Origin: Ornithinicoccus hortensis
Lineage (GTDB): Bacteria > Actinomycetota > Actinomycetes > Actinomycetales > Dermatophilaceae
Direction: 5' to 3'
DNA length: 64,000 bases
Assembly: GCF_006716185.1 (NCBI RefSeq)
Contig: NZ_VFOP01000001.1
Location: forward strand, 496,001-560,000
Shown here: piece after piece, positions 43,283 to 51,506 of the stretch
How positions within the stretch are numbered: position 1 is the stretch's first letter
How the letters are laid out: every line of letters starts with the position of its first letter
Notes under the pieces: model-generated
Seen by the model: only the letters and a program-made list of their open reading frames with translations
Told to the model about the DNA's origin: nothing
Databases searched by the model: none
Position numbers and translations under genes: made by a program

Positions 43283-45321
43283 GTGTTGCTCAGGTGGTTG
43301 GAGTCGCGGAAGACCGCTACGCCACCGATCACCGCGGGACACCGGTCGCCGGGGCAGATGTAGTCGGTGAGGTCGATGAGCGGCACCTCCGGGCGGAGCT
43401 CGATCAGCTCGGCCTGGCCCCTCCCCGACTGCTCCAGCGCCTGCTCCCGCGGGAAGGCGCACGCCGTCATCCGGGTCGGGTGGGCCAGTACGCAGTCGGC
43501 CATGTTCTCCTGCGGCCGCGGGGTGTCCCGCAGCACCACGAACGGGATCTCCTGCTCGGCCAGGAAGTCGGCGCCGCGCGCCATCGCCACGGCGAGCTCG
43601 GCCCCGTCCATCGGGTAGCGGGCGTTCGAGGCCAGGACCAGGTCGGGCTGCAGCTCCTCGATCCGGTCCTGGACGCCCTCGTTCCACTGCGTGCACTGCC
43701 AGTAGGTGCCCGACTCACCGGCCCGGGTGAACTCCAGCCCGGGCGCGAACGGGCAGGAGGACTTCATCATCGTCACCACCCGCCAGCCGTGCGTGTGGCC
43801 CAGCGAGTCCAGCGCCGGGTTCCACTGGCCGGCGTGGGAGTCGCCCACGACGACCACCAGGGTGTCGGCGTCCGGGTCGCCGGCGAGGCACTCGCCGACC
43901 TCGACGTCCAACAGGTCGGCGTTGCAGCCCTGGGGGATGAACGCCGGCTGGTCGGCCGCCACCGCATCCAGCGGCGGGTTGGTGGGCCCGGGGTCGTCGA
44001 CCGGCTTCCCCTCCGGGGATGCCGTGGGGTCCGCCCCGAGCAGCATCGCCCCGAACGGGTCGCGCTGGGTCTGCACCACGGGCGACACCGCCCAGGTCGG
44101 CTCCTCCTGCGGCGGCACCGGCCAGGTGGCCAGCTGCAGGGTCAGCCCGGCGACCACCCCGACCAGGGAACAGTTCAGTCCGAGCCGGAGCGAGCGGGCC
44201 GTCCACCTGCCGCGGTCCAGTCCCACGCCCGCCAGCCGGACCGGCTCCTCGACATACTTCCAGGACAGCCAGGCGGGGACCACCGAGACGGCGACCGCCA
44301 GCAACCCGTAGCGGATCCGCACGTCGTGCCCGGTGCCGAAGAGTTCCAGCGCGACGACCACGAACGGCCAGTGCCACAGGTAGAGGCTGTAGGAGATCCG
44401 CCCGGTGAACTGCATCGGGGCCGGTGCGAGGACGGCTACCGGCCCGGTCGGTCCGGCCGCGGGGCCGGCGACCAGGATCAGCGCGGCGCCGACCGTCGGC
44501 AGCAGGGCGTGCCACCCGGGGAACGGCGTGGCCGAGGAGAAGGTGGCGATCGACCAGAGGACCAGGGCCAGGCCGATCCAGCCGGCCGTGGCGGCGAGGG
44601 CCGGTCGCAGCCGGGGCCAGAGACCCGCTCCCAGCGCGACGAACCCACCGAGCGCGAGCTCCCAGGCCCGGGTGTGGGTGACGAAGTACGCCGAGGCCGA
44701 GCTGGTCGCGGTGAGGTGCACCGAGAGGGCGAGCGACACGGCGAAGACGAGCACCGTGAGCGCCCAGGCGTAGCCCCGCACCCGGTCGGCGCGGCCACGC
44801 CTGCGGGCGAGCGCCACGAGGGCGAGGAGGAGCAGCGGCCAGACCAGGTAGAACTGTTCCTCCACGGCGAGTGACCAGAAGTGCTGGAGCGGGCTGGGGG
44901 CCTCCTCCTGGGCCAGATAGTCGACCGACCCCCCGGCCAGGGTCCAGTTCACGACGTAGGCGGCGCTGGCGACGATGTCGGCGCCGATCTGCCCCCACCG
45001 CCCCGAGGGCAGCAGCGTCAGGGTCAACAGCGCGGTGCCGAGCAGCGCACTCAGCGCGGCGGGCAGCAACCGCCTGGCCCTGCGGGCGTAGAAGCGGGAC
45101 AGCGCGATGGTGCCCTCCCGCTCCGCCTCGCCCACCAGGATGGTGGTCATCAGATAGCCGGAGATGACGAAGAAGACGTCGACGCCGACATACCCGCCGG
45201 GCAGCCAGGGCAGTCCCGCGTGCCAGAGCAGGACGGCCAGCACCGAGATGGCGCGCAGTCCCTCGATGTCCTTGCGGAACCGGGACCGGTGGCTGGTCGC
45301 CGCCGCGGCGCCCCCCGTCAC
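43207..45321 (-). CDS. Membrane acyltransferase with C-terminal SGNH domain (OafA-type), second copy
   Basis: 704 residues from GTG 45321 in a GTGA overlap with the small gene upstream. The acyltransferase-3 half shows SRFRKDIEGLRAISVLAVLLWH, GGYVGVDVFFVISGYLMT, FYARRARRLLPAA and FWSLAVEEQFYLVWPLL with about ten spans. The SGNH half shows VVVGDSHAGQWNPALDSL, with the standard GDSHA block, and FRDSNHLSNTYVSSL, with the D/N-x-H catalytic end. It is a paralog of the protein at 25107-27356 but keeps canonical GDSH. By family it transfers acyl groups, often acetyl, to surface polysaccharide or peptidoglycan sugars outside the membrane. The glycan target is unknown. Confidence 0.9.
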   Translation of the reverse strand: MTGGAAAATSHRSRFRKDIEGLRAISVLAVLLWHAGLPWLPGGYVGVDVFFVISGYLMTTILVGEAEREGTIALSRFYARRARRLLPAALSALLGTALLTLTLLPSGRWGQIGADIVASAAYVVNWTLAGGSVDYLAQEEAPSPLQHFWSLAVEEQFYLVWPLLLLALVALARRRGRADRVRGYAWALTVLVFAVSLALSVHLTATSSASAYFVTHTRAWELALGGFVALGAGLWPRLRPALAATAGWIGLALVLWSIATFSSATPFPGWHALLPTVGAALILVAGPAAGPTGPVAVLAPAPMQFTGRISYSLYLWHWPFVVVALELFGTGHDVRIRYGLLAVAVSVVPAWLSWKYVEEPVRLAGVGLDRGRWTARSLRLGLNCSLVGVVAGLTLQLATWPVPPQEEPTWAVSPVVQTQRDPFGAMLLGADPTASPEGKPVDDPGPTNPPLDAVAADQPAFIPQGCNADLLDVEVGECLAGDPDADTLVVVVGDSHAGQWNPALDSLGHTHGWRVVTMMKSSCPFAPGLEFTRAGESGTYWQCTQWNEGVQDRIEELQPDLVLASNARYPMDGAELAVAMARGADFLAEQEIPFVVLRDTPRPQENMADCVLAHPTRMTACAFPREQALEQSGRGQAELIELRPEVPLIDLTDYICPGDRCPAVIGGVAVFRDSNHLSNTYVSSLTPALEDALVPLVEESTGTR

Positions 45322-45839
45322 CGGCGGACGACCCGTCGCTGCCGGGCCGCGCCGAGCAGGGTGGTGCCGAGGAAGGCCACCACCCACGCCGCGATGGCGC
45401 CCCCGAGGAGGAGCAGGGCCGGGCGGGGGCCGTCCGGCACGGTCGGGACCTCGGAGAAGCCGGCGACCGAGACGCCGCCGCCGTCCTCGGCGACCGTGGC
45501 CGCCGTGCCGTCGGCGACTGCCGAGGCGAAGCGCGGGTCGGGATGGCTCGCCTCTACCAGGACGCGGCTGTCACCGGCCCCGTCCTCGGGTCCGGACAGC
45601 ACCGCTGCCTCCACCGCTACCTGGTCCGTCAGCGGGGCATCGGCCCGCATCCCCGCGAGCACCCCCTCGACCAGTGCTGGGTCCTCGACCCGGTCGACGA
45701 CGTGGGTTGCGGGGGTGCCCTCAGCGACCTCCAGGGTCGCCGAGGCCTGGTAGGTCACCGTACGCAGGACGAGCGCGGCCCCCACCACCACGAGGAGGAC
45801 CAGGAACGGGGTGAACCACGGCCAGCGTCGGGTCGGCAC
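45318..45839 (-). CDS. Small two-TM protein resembling a shortened Wzz/YveK chain-length regulator
   Basis: 173 residues from GTG 45839. One TM near the start (FTPFLVLLVVVGAALVL) and one near the end (ALLLLGGAIAAWVVAFLGTTLLG) bracket an extracytoplasmic domain of about 110 residues (YQASATLEVAEGTPATHVVDRV; SRVLVEASHPDPRFASAVADGTAATVAED). The arrangement and the Y-x-A-x-A-x-L-x-V start recall polysaccharide co-polymerase (Wzz, CapA) proteins, but the long central helices are missing. It is coupled by a 4-bp overlap to the acyltransferase. A CATGCT box 6 nt before the start may be its promoter. Family placement is tentative. Confidence 0.65.
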   Translation of the reverse strand: MPTRRWPWFTPFLVLLVVVGAALVLRTVTYQASATLEVAEGTPATHVVDRVEDPALVEGVLAGMRADAPLTDQVAVEAAVLSGPEDGAGDSRVLVEASHPDPRFASAVADGTAATVAEDGGGVSVAGFSEVPTVPDGPRPALLLLGGAIAAWVVAFLGTTLLGAARQRRVVRR

Positions 45840-45869
45840 CGCACCAGCATGCCACCCGGCGGCGCCGGA

Positions 45870-46841
45870 TCAGGGCACGAGCACCAACTTGCCGGTTGTC
45901 GTCCCGGACTCCAGGTCGGTCTGCGCCCGGGCGGCCTCGGCGAGCGGATAGCGCTGCCCGACCCGGATGTCGAGGCTGCCGTCGGCGACCGCGCCGAGCA
46001 CCGCCGCGGCCCGCTCCTCCAGCTCGGCCCGGTCCAGCAGGTAGTGGGCCAGGGAGGGGCGAGTAAGGAAGAGCGAGCCCTTGGCGTTGAGCACCTGCGG
46101 GTCGAGCGGCGGCACCGGGCCGCTGGCGCCGCCGAAGAGCACCATGGTCCCCCGCGGCCGCAGCGAGTCCAGCGATCCGTCGAAGGTGGTCTTGCCGATC
46201 CCGTCGTAGACGACGTCGACCCCAGCCCCGTCGGTGAGCCGCCGGACCTCGGCCGCCACGTCGGCGTCGCGGTAGAAGATGATCTCGTCGGCCCCGGCGG
46301 CACGGGCCAGCTCGGCCTTCTCCTCGGTGGAGGTGGTGCCGATGACCCGCACCCCCTTGGCGGACAGCAACTGGCACAGCAGCAGGCCGACCCCGCCCGC
46401 GGCGGCATGGACCAGGGCGGTGTGCCCGTCGGCGGCCGGGAAGGTGTCGGTCACCAGGTAGTGGGCGGTCATCCCCTGCAGCATGGCCGCGGCCGCGAGC
46501 TCGAGGTCCACCCCGTCGGGGACGGGCACGACCCGCTCCGCCGGGAGCACGGCCGACTCGGTGTACCCGGTGCCCGGCACCATCGCCCACGCCACGCGGT
46601 CGCCCACGGCGACGTCGGTGACGCCCTCACCCACGGCCGAGACGGTGCCCGCGCCCTCCGACCCGGACACGAACGGGGTCTGCATCGGGTAGGTACCGGA
46701 CCGCTGGTAGATGTCGATGAAGTTGACGCCCGCCGCGGCCAGCTCGACCCGGACCTGCCCGGGACCGGGCTCGGCCGGCTCGAACTCCTGCAGGACCAGG
46801 TTCTCCGGTCCACCCTGCTCGGTCACCACGATCTGGCGCAC
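45870..46841 (-). CDS. Quinone oxidoreductase of the zinc-free MDR family
   Basis: 323 residues from GTG 46841, typical length. It opens with VRQIVVTEQGGPENLVLQE and has PGQVRVELAAAGVNFIDIYQRSG, SEGAGTVSAVGEGV, MLQGMTAHYLV and the NADPH-binding ALVHAAAGGVGLLLCQLL, the classic Qor pattern without zinc-binding cysteines. It reduces quinones or enones with NADPH in the cytoplasm. It lies 30 bp after pcnA in the same direction and may share its transcript. No link with the neighbouring envelope genes is evident. Confidence 0.9.
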   Translation of the reverse strand: MRQIVVTEQGGPENLVLQEFEPAEPGPGQVRVELAAAGVNFIDIYQRSGTYPMQTPFVSGSEGAGTVSAVGEGVTDVAVGDRVAWAMVPGTGYTESAVLPAERVVPVPDGVDLELAAAAMLQGMTAHYLVTDTFPAADGHTALVHAAAGGVGLLLCQLLSAKGVRVIGTTSTEEKAELARAAGADEIIFYRDADVAAEVRRLTDGAGVDVVYDGIGKTTFDGSLDSLRPRGTMVLFGGASGPVPPLDPQVLNAKGSLFLTRPSLAHYLLDRAELEERAAAVLGAVADGSLDIRVGQRYPLAEAARAQTDLESGTTTGKLVLVP

Positions 46842-46871
46842 GTCACCACATCCTCTGCCTCGGGGCTGTCG

Positions 46872-48395
46872 TCAGGCGCCATTGTCGCCCGCCCGGTCGG
46901 CGGGTCGGGACCCGGCCCCGGGCATACCGTCGTCGGTCGACTCCGGCTGCTCCTCCCACCAGCGGCGCAGCTCGGACTCGGCGGCCTCCCGGCCGATGGG
47001 GCCCTGGTCGAGCCGGACCGCCAGCAGGTGCTTGTAGGCACGGCCCAGCACCGGGCCGGGCGGGATCCCGAGGACCTCGGCGATCTCGTTGCCGTTGAGC
47101 TCGGGACGGACGGCCGCCAGCTCCTCCTGCTCCCGGAGCCGGTCGATCCGCTCCTCGAGGCCGTCGTAGCTGCGGGCCAGCCGCTCGGCCTTGCGGCGGT
47201 TGCGGGTGGTGCAGTCGGACCGGGTCAGCTTGTGCAGCCGCCCCAGCAGCGGCCCGGCGTCGGTGATGTAGCGGCGGACCGCGGAGTCGGTCCACTCCCC
47301 CGTGCCGTAGCCGTGGAACCGCAGGTGCAGCTCGACCAGTCGGGTGACCGCCTTCACGGTGTCCTTGTCGTAGCGCAACGCACGCAGCCGGGCCCGCGCC
47401 AGCTTGGCACCGACGACCTCGTGGTGGTGGAAGCTCACCCCGCCCCCGGGCTCGAACCGACGCGTCGCGGGCTTGCCGATGTCGTGCAGCAGGGCCGCCA
47501 GCCGCAGCACCAGGTCGGGTCCGGGCACCGCGTCCGGGCCGTCGGCACCGGGCGGGTCCTCCAGGTCGATCGCCTGCTCCAGCACGATCAGGGAGTGCTC
47601 GTAGACGTCCTTGTGGCGGTGGTGCTCGTCCAGCTCGAGCTTGAGCGCCGGCAGCTCCGGCAGCACCCGGTCGGCCAGACCGGTCGCGACCATGACCTCC
47701 AGCCCGGCGCGGGGGTGGGCCCCGAGCAGCAACCTGCTCAGCTCGTCCCGGACCCGCTCGGCGGAGACGATGTCCAGCCGCCCGGCCATCTCGGTCATCG
47801 CGGTCTGCACGGCGGGATCGAGGACGAAGCCCAGCTGGGACACGAACCGGGCCGCACGCATCATCCGCAGCGGGTCGTCGGAGAAGCTGATCTCCGGGGT
47901 GTGCGGGGTGCGCAGCACGCCCTCGGCGAGGTCGGCCAGGCCGTCGTGCGGGTCGGTGAACTCCACCTGCGGCAGCCGCAACGCCATCGCGTTGACCGTG
48001 AAGTCGCGGCGGACCAGGTCGTCGGTGAGGTTGTCGCCGAAGGCGACGACGGGCTTGCGCGACTCCGGGTCGTAGGCGTCGGCCCGGAAGGTGGTGACCT
48101 CCACCACCAGGTCCCCGCGCCGACCGCCGATCGTGCCGAAGTCCCGGCCAACGTCCCACAGGTGGTCGACCCAGCCGGTGAGTACCTGCTCGATCTGCTC
48201 GGGACGGGCCGAGGTGGTGAAGTCCAGGTCCGGGGACTGCCGGCTCAGGAAGGCGTCCCGCACGGGGCCGCCGACGAGCGCCAACTCGTGGCCCGCGGCC
48301 GCGAACCTCTCGCCCAGCTCGGTCAGGACGGGCAGCACCGGCGCCAGGTGGCGCACGGCGCGGGCGAGCAGCTCGGGCGAAGAGGTGGTGGACAC
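46872..48395 (-). CDS. pcnA: CCA tRNA nucleotidyltransferase / poly(A) polymerase family protein with HD domain
   Basis: 507 residues from GTG 48395; a TTG at 48404 would add three. The N-terminal nucleotidyltransferase shows HELALVGGPVRDAFLSRQSPDLDFTT (metal-binding D-x-D), RRDFTVNAMALRL and DPLRMMRAARF. The HD phosphohydrolase domain shows LVLRLAALLHDIGKPATR and HHHEVVGAKLARARLR. It adds or repairs the CCA end of tRNA. Its place beside a nudix gene and the Rv3909/mviN cluster matches mycobacterial Rv3907c. TACCCT lies 8 nt before the GTG with no ribosome-binding site, suggesting a leaderless transcript. Confidence 0.95.
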   Translation of the reverse strand: MSTTSSPELLARAVRHLAPVLPVLTELGERFAAAGHELALVGGPVRDAFLSRQSPDLDFTTSARPEQIEQVLTGWVDHLWDVGRDFGTIGGRRGDLVVEVTTFRADAYDPESRKPVVAFGDNLTDDLVRRDFTVNAMALRLPQVEFTDPHDGLADLAEGVLRTPHTPEISFSDDPLRMMRAARFVSQLGFVLDPAVQTAMTEMAGRLDIVSAERVRDELSRLLLGAHPRAGLEVMVATGLADRVLPELPALKLELDEHHRHKDVYEHSLIVLEQAIDLEDPPGADGPDAVPGPDLVLRLAALLHDIGKPATRRFEPGGGVSFHHHEVVGAKLARARLRALRYDKDTVKAVTRLVELHLRFHGYGTGEWTDSAVRRYITDAGPLLGRLHKLTRSDCTTRNRRKAERLARSYDGLEERIDRLREQEELAAVRPELNGNEIAEVLGIPPGPVLGRAYKHLLAVRLDQGPIGREAAESELRRWWEEQPESTDDGMPGAGSRPADRAGDNGA

Positions 48396-48469
48396 GATGG
48401 TCAAGGGTATGCCGTGTGGCTGGCCCGGCCTCCCAGGACCGCGGGACCGGGCTGGCTAGAGTGAGGAGG
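48396..48469. promoter_or_regulatory. Divergent promoters of pcnA and the nudix-murJ-sigM cluster
   Basis: On the minus strand TACCCT (48409 to 48404) is 8 nt before the pcnA GTG. On the plus strand TAGAGT (48457-48462) is exactly 7 nt before the nudix ATG 48470; the 7-nt gap is GAGGAGG, so that gene could be read leaderless or with a Shine-Dalgarno from an upstream start. Confidence 0.5.
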
Positions 48470-48952
48470 ATGACCACGTCGCAGCGGCCCGGCCGCTGGC
48501 AGCACAGGCTGCCGGCGGTGCAGGAGACGTCCGCGGGCGGGGTGGTCATCGACGTCCACGAGGGTCGGGCCCGGATCGCGATCATCGCCCGCCGCAACCG
48601 GGCGGGACGGATCGAGTGGTGCCTCCCGAAGGGCCACGTCGAGCCTGGCGAGACCCTGGAACAGACCGCGGAGCGCGAGGTCGCCGAGGAGACCGGCATC
48701 ATTGGCCGTGTGCTGGTGACCCTGGGGACCGTCGAGTACTGGTTCTCCACCCCGGAGCACCGGATCCACAAGATGGTGCATCACTACCTGCTCGAGGCGA
48801 CCGGGGGCGAGCTCACCGTCGACGGCGATCCGGACCAGGAGGCCATCGACGCGGTCTGGTACCCGCTGGACAGCGTCCACGAGCAGCTCACCTTCCCCAA
48901 CGAGCGACGGATCGCCCAGGTGGCCTGGCAACGCCTGGCCGGGACCGCCTGA
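48470..48952 (+). CDS. NUDIX hydrolase (MutT4-like position)
   Basis: 160 residues. After ETSAGGVVID the complete Nudix box is visible: GHVEPGETLEQTAEREVAEETGI, with the metal-binding glutamates. The C-terminal VEYWFSTPEHRIHKMVHHYLLE fits a pyrophosphohydrolase of the mycobacterial MutT4 type (Rv3908), which sits at the same place between pcnA and the Rv3909/mviN genes. It would hydrolyse a nucleoside-diphosphate derivative in the cytoplasm; the exact substrate is unknown. It is the first gene of a run of closely spaced plus-strand genes. Confidence 0.92.
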   Translation: MTTSQRPGRWQHRLPAVQETSAGGVVIDVHEGRARIAIIARRNRAGRIEWCLPKGHVEPGETLEQTAEREVAEETGIIGRVLVTLGTVEYWFSTPEHRIHKMVHHYLLEATGGELTVDGDPDQEAIDAVWYPLDSVHEQLTFPNERRIAQVAWQRLAGTA

Positions 48953-48968
48953 CCGCGGACACCCTCCC

Positions 48969-51506
48969 GTGACCACCCCTTCCCCGGCCGCCGGACCGGC
49001 CCGCCGCGGTCCCGCCCTGACCTCGCTGCTGGTGCTGGTCACGGTGCTGGCCGTCGTGTGGTCGGCCCTGGCCGTCGCACCGGCGCCGGCACGGGCGGTT
49101 CCACCCGATGGCGTCCCGATCGAGGTCGCGCTGGACGCGATTGACCCGGCCGTGGCCGGCCCCGACACCGAGCTCACCGTCACCGGCACGATCCGCAACG
49201 TGACCGAGCAGCCGGTGCGCGTGGACACGGTGCGGGTCAGCACGGCATACCGGGGCCTGGACACCCCGACCGCCGTTGCCGGGTGGGCCGACGGCGATCT
49301 CGGGGAGTCCGTCGACACCCCCCTGGTGGTCGGGGAAGCAAGGATCGAGGCCGACCTGGCGCCCGGCGCCGTGGTGAACTTCCGGACGGTGGTGGACGAG
49401 GAGGCGCTCGCCCCGCCGTTCGGGTTCGCCACCCTGCCACTGCGCGTCGAGGCGGTCGCCGGCACCGGGGAGGACGGTGCGCCGGCGACCGGGGAGGTGG
49501 TCGGCGGGCTGCGGAGCTTCCTGCCCTGGGACGCCCAGACCGGCGAGGAATACCGCCCGATCCGGGTGTCCTGGCTGGTGCCGGTCACCCTGCCCCCGAC
49601 GCCCGACCTGCTGTCCTCCGATGCCGCGACTCGCGAGGCCGCCTGGACCGCCGCCACGGGCCCCGACTCGGCGACCCGCCGCCTGCTCTCCGAGCTGGCC
49701 GGCACCGCGGTCACCTTCCTGGTCGACCCGGCCCTGGTGTCCCCTCCCGCACCCGTCCCGACCCTCGCCCCGCCCGAGGACACCGGCGAGGGGACCGAGG
49801 AGGAGCCCCCGGGCGAGACGACCGGCCCCTCGGCGACTGAGTCACCGACGACCGAGTCCCCGACGACCGAGTCCCCGACGACTGAGCCGTCGGCAACCGG
49901 ACCATCGGCGACCGGGTCCCCCACCGCAGCAGGGCAGGCCACCGACCCGGCCGCCACCCAGCCCCCGGGGGACGGTGCCCCTGCCACCGAGACAGGACCC
50001 GACACGGACCCTCCCGCCGAGGACGACGACACCACCACCGAGGCTCCGGGGACCGCCCCTGAGGTCCCGGGGACCCCCGAGGACGGGGCCGGACTCCGGC
50101 GGGCGATCGGCGAGGTCGACCCGGACCGGCTGTGGTGGCTCCCGGCCGGTGACCTCGACCTGGTGGCGCTGCTCGACCTGGGCATGACCCCGGAGGAGAT
50201 CGCGCCGTTGTCCCGCCGCAGCAACCCCCCGGCGGACGGTGCGGCCGAGCTGCTGGCCACCGGTCGGCACAACATCGCCTGGCCCGCCCTCGACACGGTG
50301 ACCGAGGACACCCTCGCCGCCCTGTCCGCGGTCTGGGCGTCCGCCACCTCCGAGGGGGGTACGCCGGAGGAGACCGCGCCGTTGGCCGGCGCGGTGGTCC
50401 CGGGGAGCTCGGTCACGGGCGACCGGGCGTTGCTCGGTGACGCCGTCTCGGTGCATCCCGACGGGACCGCCCTGCTCGGCTTCGACGAGCGGCTCAGCGC
50501 GATGGTGGCCGGTGTCGACTCCGCGGACGGCTCGGGCGTGGTCAGCCAGCGGTTGATCGCCGAGCTGCTGGCGCTCTACCAGGAACAACCGGCCGCCGAG
50601 CGCAGCCTGCTGATCGCGCTGCCCCGCAACCACGGCGTGTCCCCGGAGGCGTTGGGCGCCCTCTACGGAGCCACCGCCGACCTGCCCTGGGCGCAGGCCG
50701 TGCCGCTGCAGGACCTGGTAGAGGACGCCGGGTCGCAGGACGGGCAGACCCGGCTCGTGCCCGCGGCTCCCGACGGCGAGGGCACGACGGAGGAGGACCC
50801 GGGCGCCTACCCGAGCACCCCGTCCAGTCCATTGACCACCGCCCGGATCGACCTCGTGGAAGAGACGCGGGCCACCCTGGCCGGCGTCGGCGAGGTGGTG
50901 CCGGAGGGTGTGGCGGGGGCACGGAGCTGGGACGGCGTGCTGGACCAGCTCTACTCGGTCCGCTGGCGGTTCAACGAGGGCGGGTGGACCGAGCCGCTGC
51001 TGGCCGCACAGGCGCTCTCCACGGAGATCGTCGACGGCATCCACGTGAACCCGACCACGATCAACTTCCTCGCCGACGAAGGCCTCATCCAGATCACCGT
51101 GGTCAACGAGCTGCCGGTCACTGTCAGCGACCTCACCCTGACCGTGCGACCCCGCAACCCGAGGCTACGGATCGTGGAGCAGCCCGAACCGATCCAGATC
51201 GGGCCCTCCAGCCGCGCAACGGTGCAGTTCCGGGCCCGCGCGCTCGCGTCGGGCGAGGTCGAGGTGGAGACCGAACTGAGCACGCCGAGCGGGACCATGC
51301 TGGCCGACCAACAGCTGATGCGCGTCAACGTGCGGCCGACCGGGGTATGGATCTATTGGGTTTTGGGCGGCGTAGCAGGGATCATTCTGGTGCTGGGTGT
51401 TTGGCGTGCGCTGCGTCCGCGGCGGTCGGGCGCCCAGGGGGCGGCGACGCCGCAGACGACTGATGGGGACGGCGATGGCACGGACGAACGCAGCACGGAG
51501 CACTGA
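48969..51506 (+). CDS. Secreted/membrane-anchored Rv3909-like protein (DUF6049 type)
   Basis: 845 residues. A signal peptide (LTSLLVLVTVLAVVWSALAVAPAPARA) leads to a large extracytoplasmic part and ends in a TM anchor with basic tail (WIYWVLGGVAGIILVLGVWRALRPRR), so the protein faces outside. Residues 45-250 are beta-rich (VEVALDAIDPAVAGPDTELTVTGTI). Residues 255-375 form a low-complexity Thr/Pro/Glu linker with repeated ESPTT units. The C-terminal part before the TM has an Ig-like look (VTVVNELPVTVSDLTLTVRPRN). Position between the nudix gene and murJ matches mycobacterial Rv3909, an envelope protein of unknown molecular role. Its stop directly abuts the GTG of murJ. Confidence 0.88.
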   Translation: MTTPSPAAGPARRGPALTSLLVLVTVLAVVWSALAVAPAPARAVPPDGVPIEVALDAIDPAVAGPDTELTVTGTIRNVTEQPVRVDTVRVSTAYRGLDTPTAVAGWADGDLGESVDTPLVVGEARIEADLAPGAVVNFRTVVDEEALAPPFGFATLPLRVEAVAGTGEDGAPATGEVVGGLRSFLPWDAQTGEEYRPIRVSWLVPVTLPPTPDLLSSDAATREAAWTAATGPDSATRRLLSELAGTAVTFLVDPALVSPPAPVPTLAPPEDTGEGTEEEPPGETTGPSATESPTTESPTTESPTTEPSATGPSATGSPTAAGQATDPAATQPPGDGAPATETGPDTDPPAEDDDTTTEAPGTAPEVPGTPEDGAGLRRAIGEVDPDRLWWLPAGDLDLVALLDLGMTPEEIAPLSRRSNPPADGAAELLATGRHNIAWPALDTVTEDTLAALSAVWASATSEGGTPEETAPLAGAVVPGSSVTGDRALLGDAVSVHPDGTALLGFDERLSAMVAGVDSADGSGVVSQRLIAELLALYQEQPAAERSLLIALPRNHGVSPEALGALYGATADLPWAQAVPLQDLVEDAGSQDGQTRLVPAAPDGEGTTEEDPGAYPSTPSSPLTTARIDLVEETRATLAGVGEVVPEGVAGARSWDGVLDQLYSVRWRFNEGGWTEPLLAAQALSTEIVDGIHVNPTTINFLADEGLIQITVVNELPVTVSDLTLTVRPRNPRLRIVEQPEPIQIGPSSRATVQFRARALASGEVEVETELSTPSGTMLADQQLMRVNVRPTGVWIYWVLGGVAGIILVLGVWRALRPRRSGAQGAATPQTTDGDGDGTDERSTEH

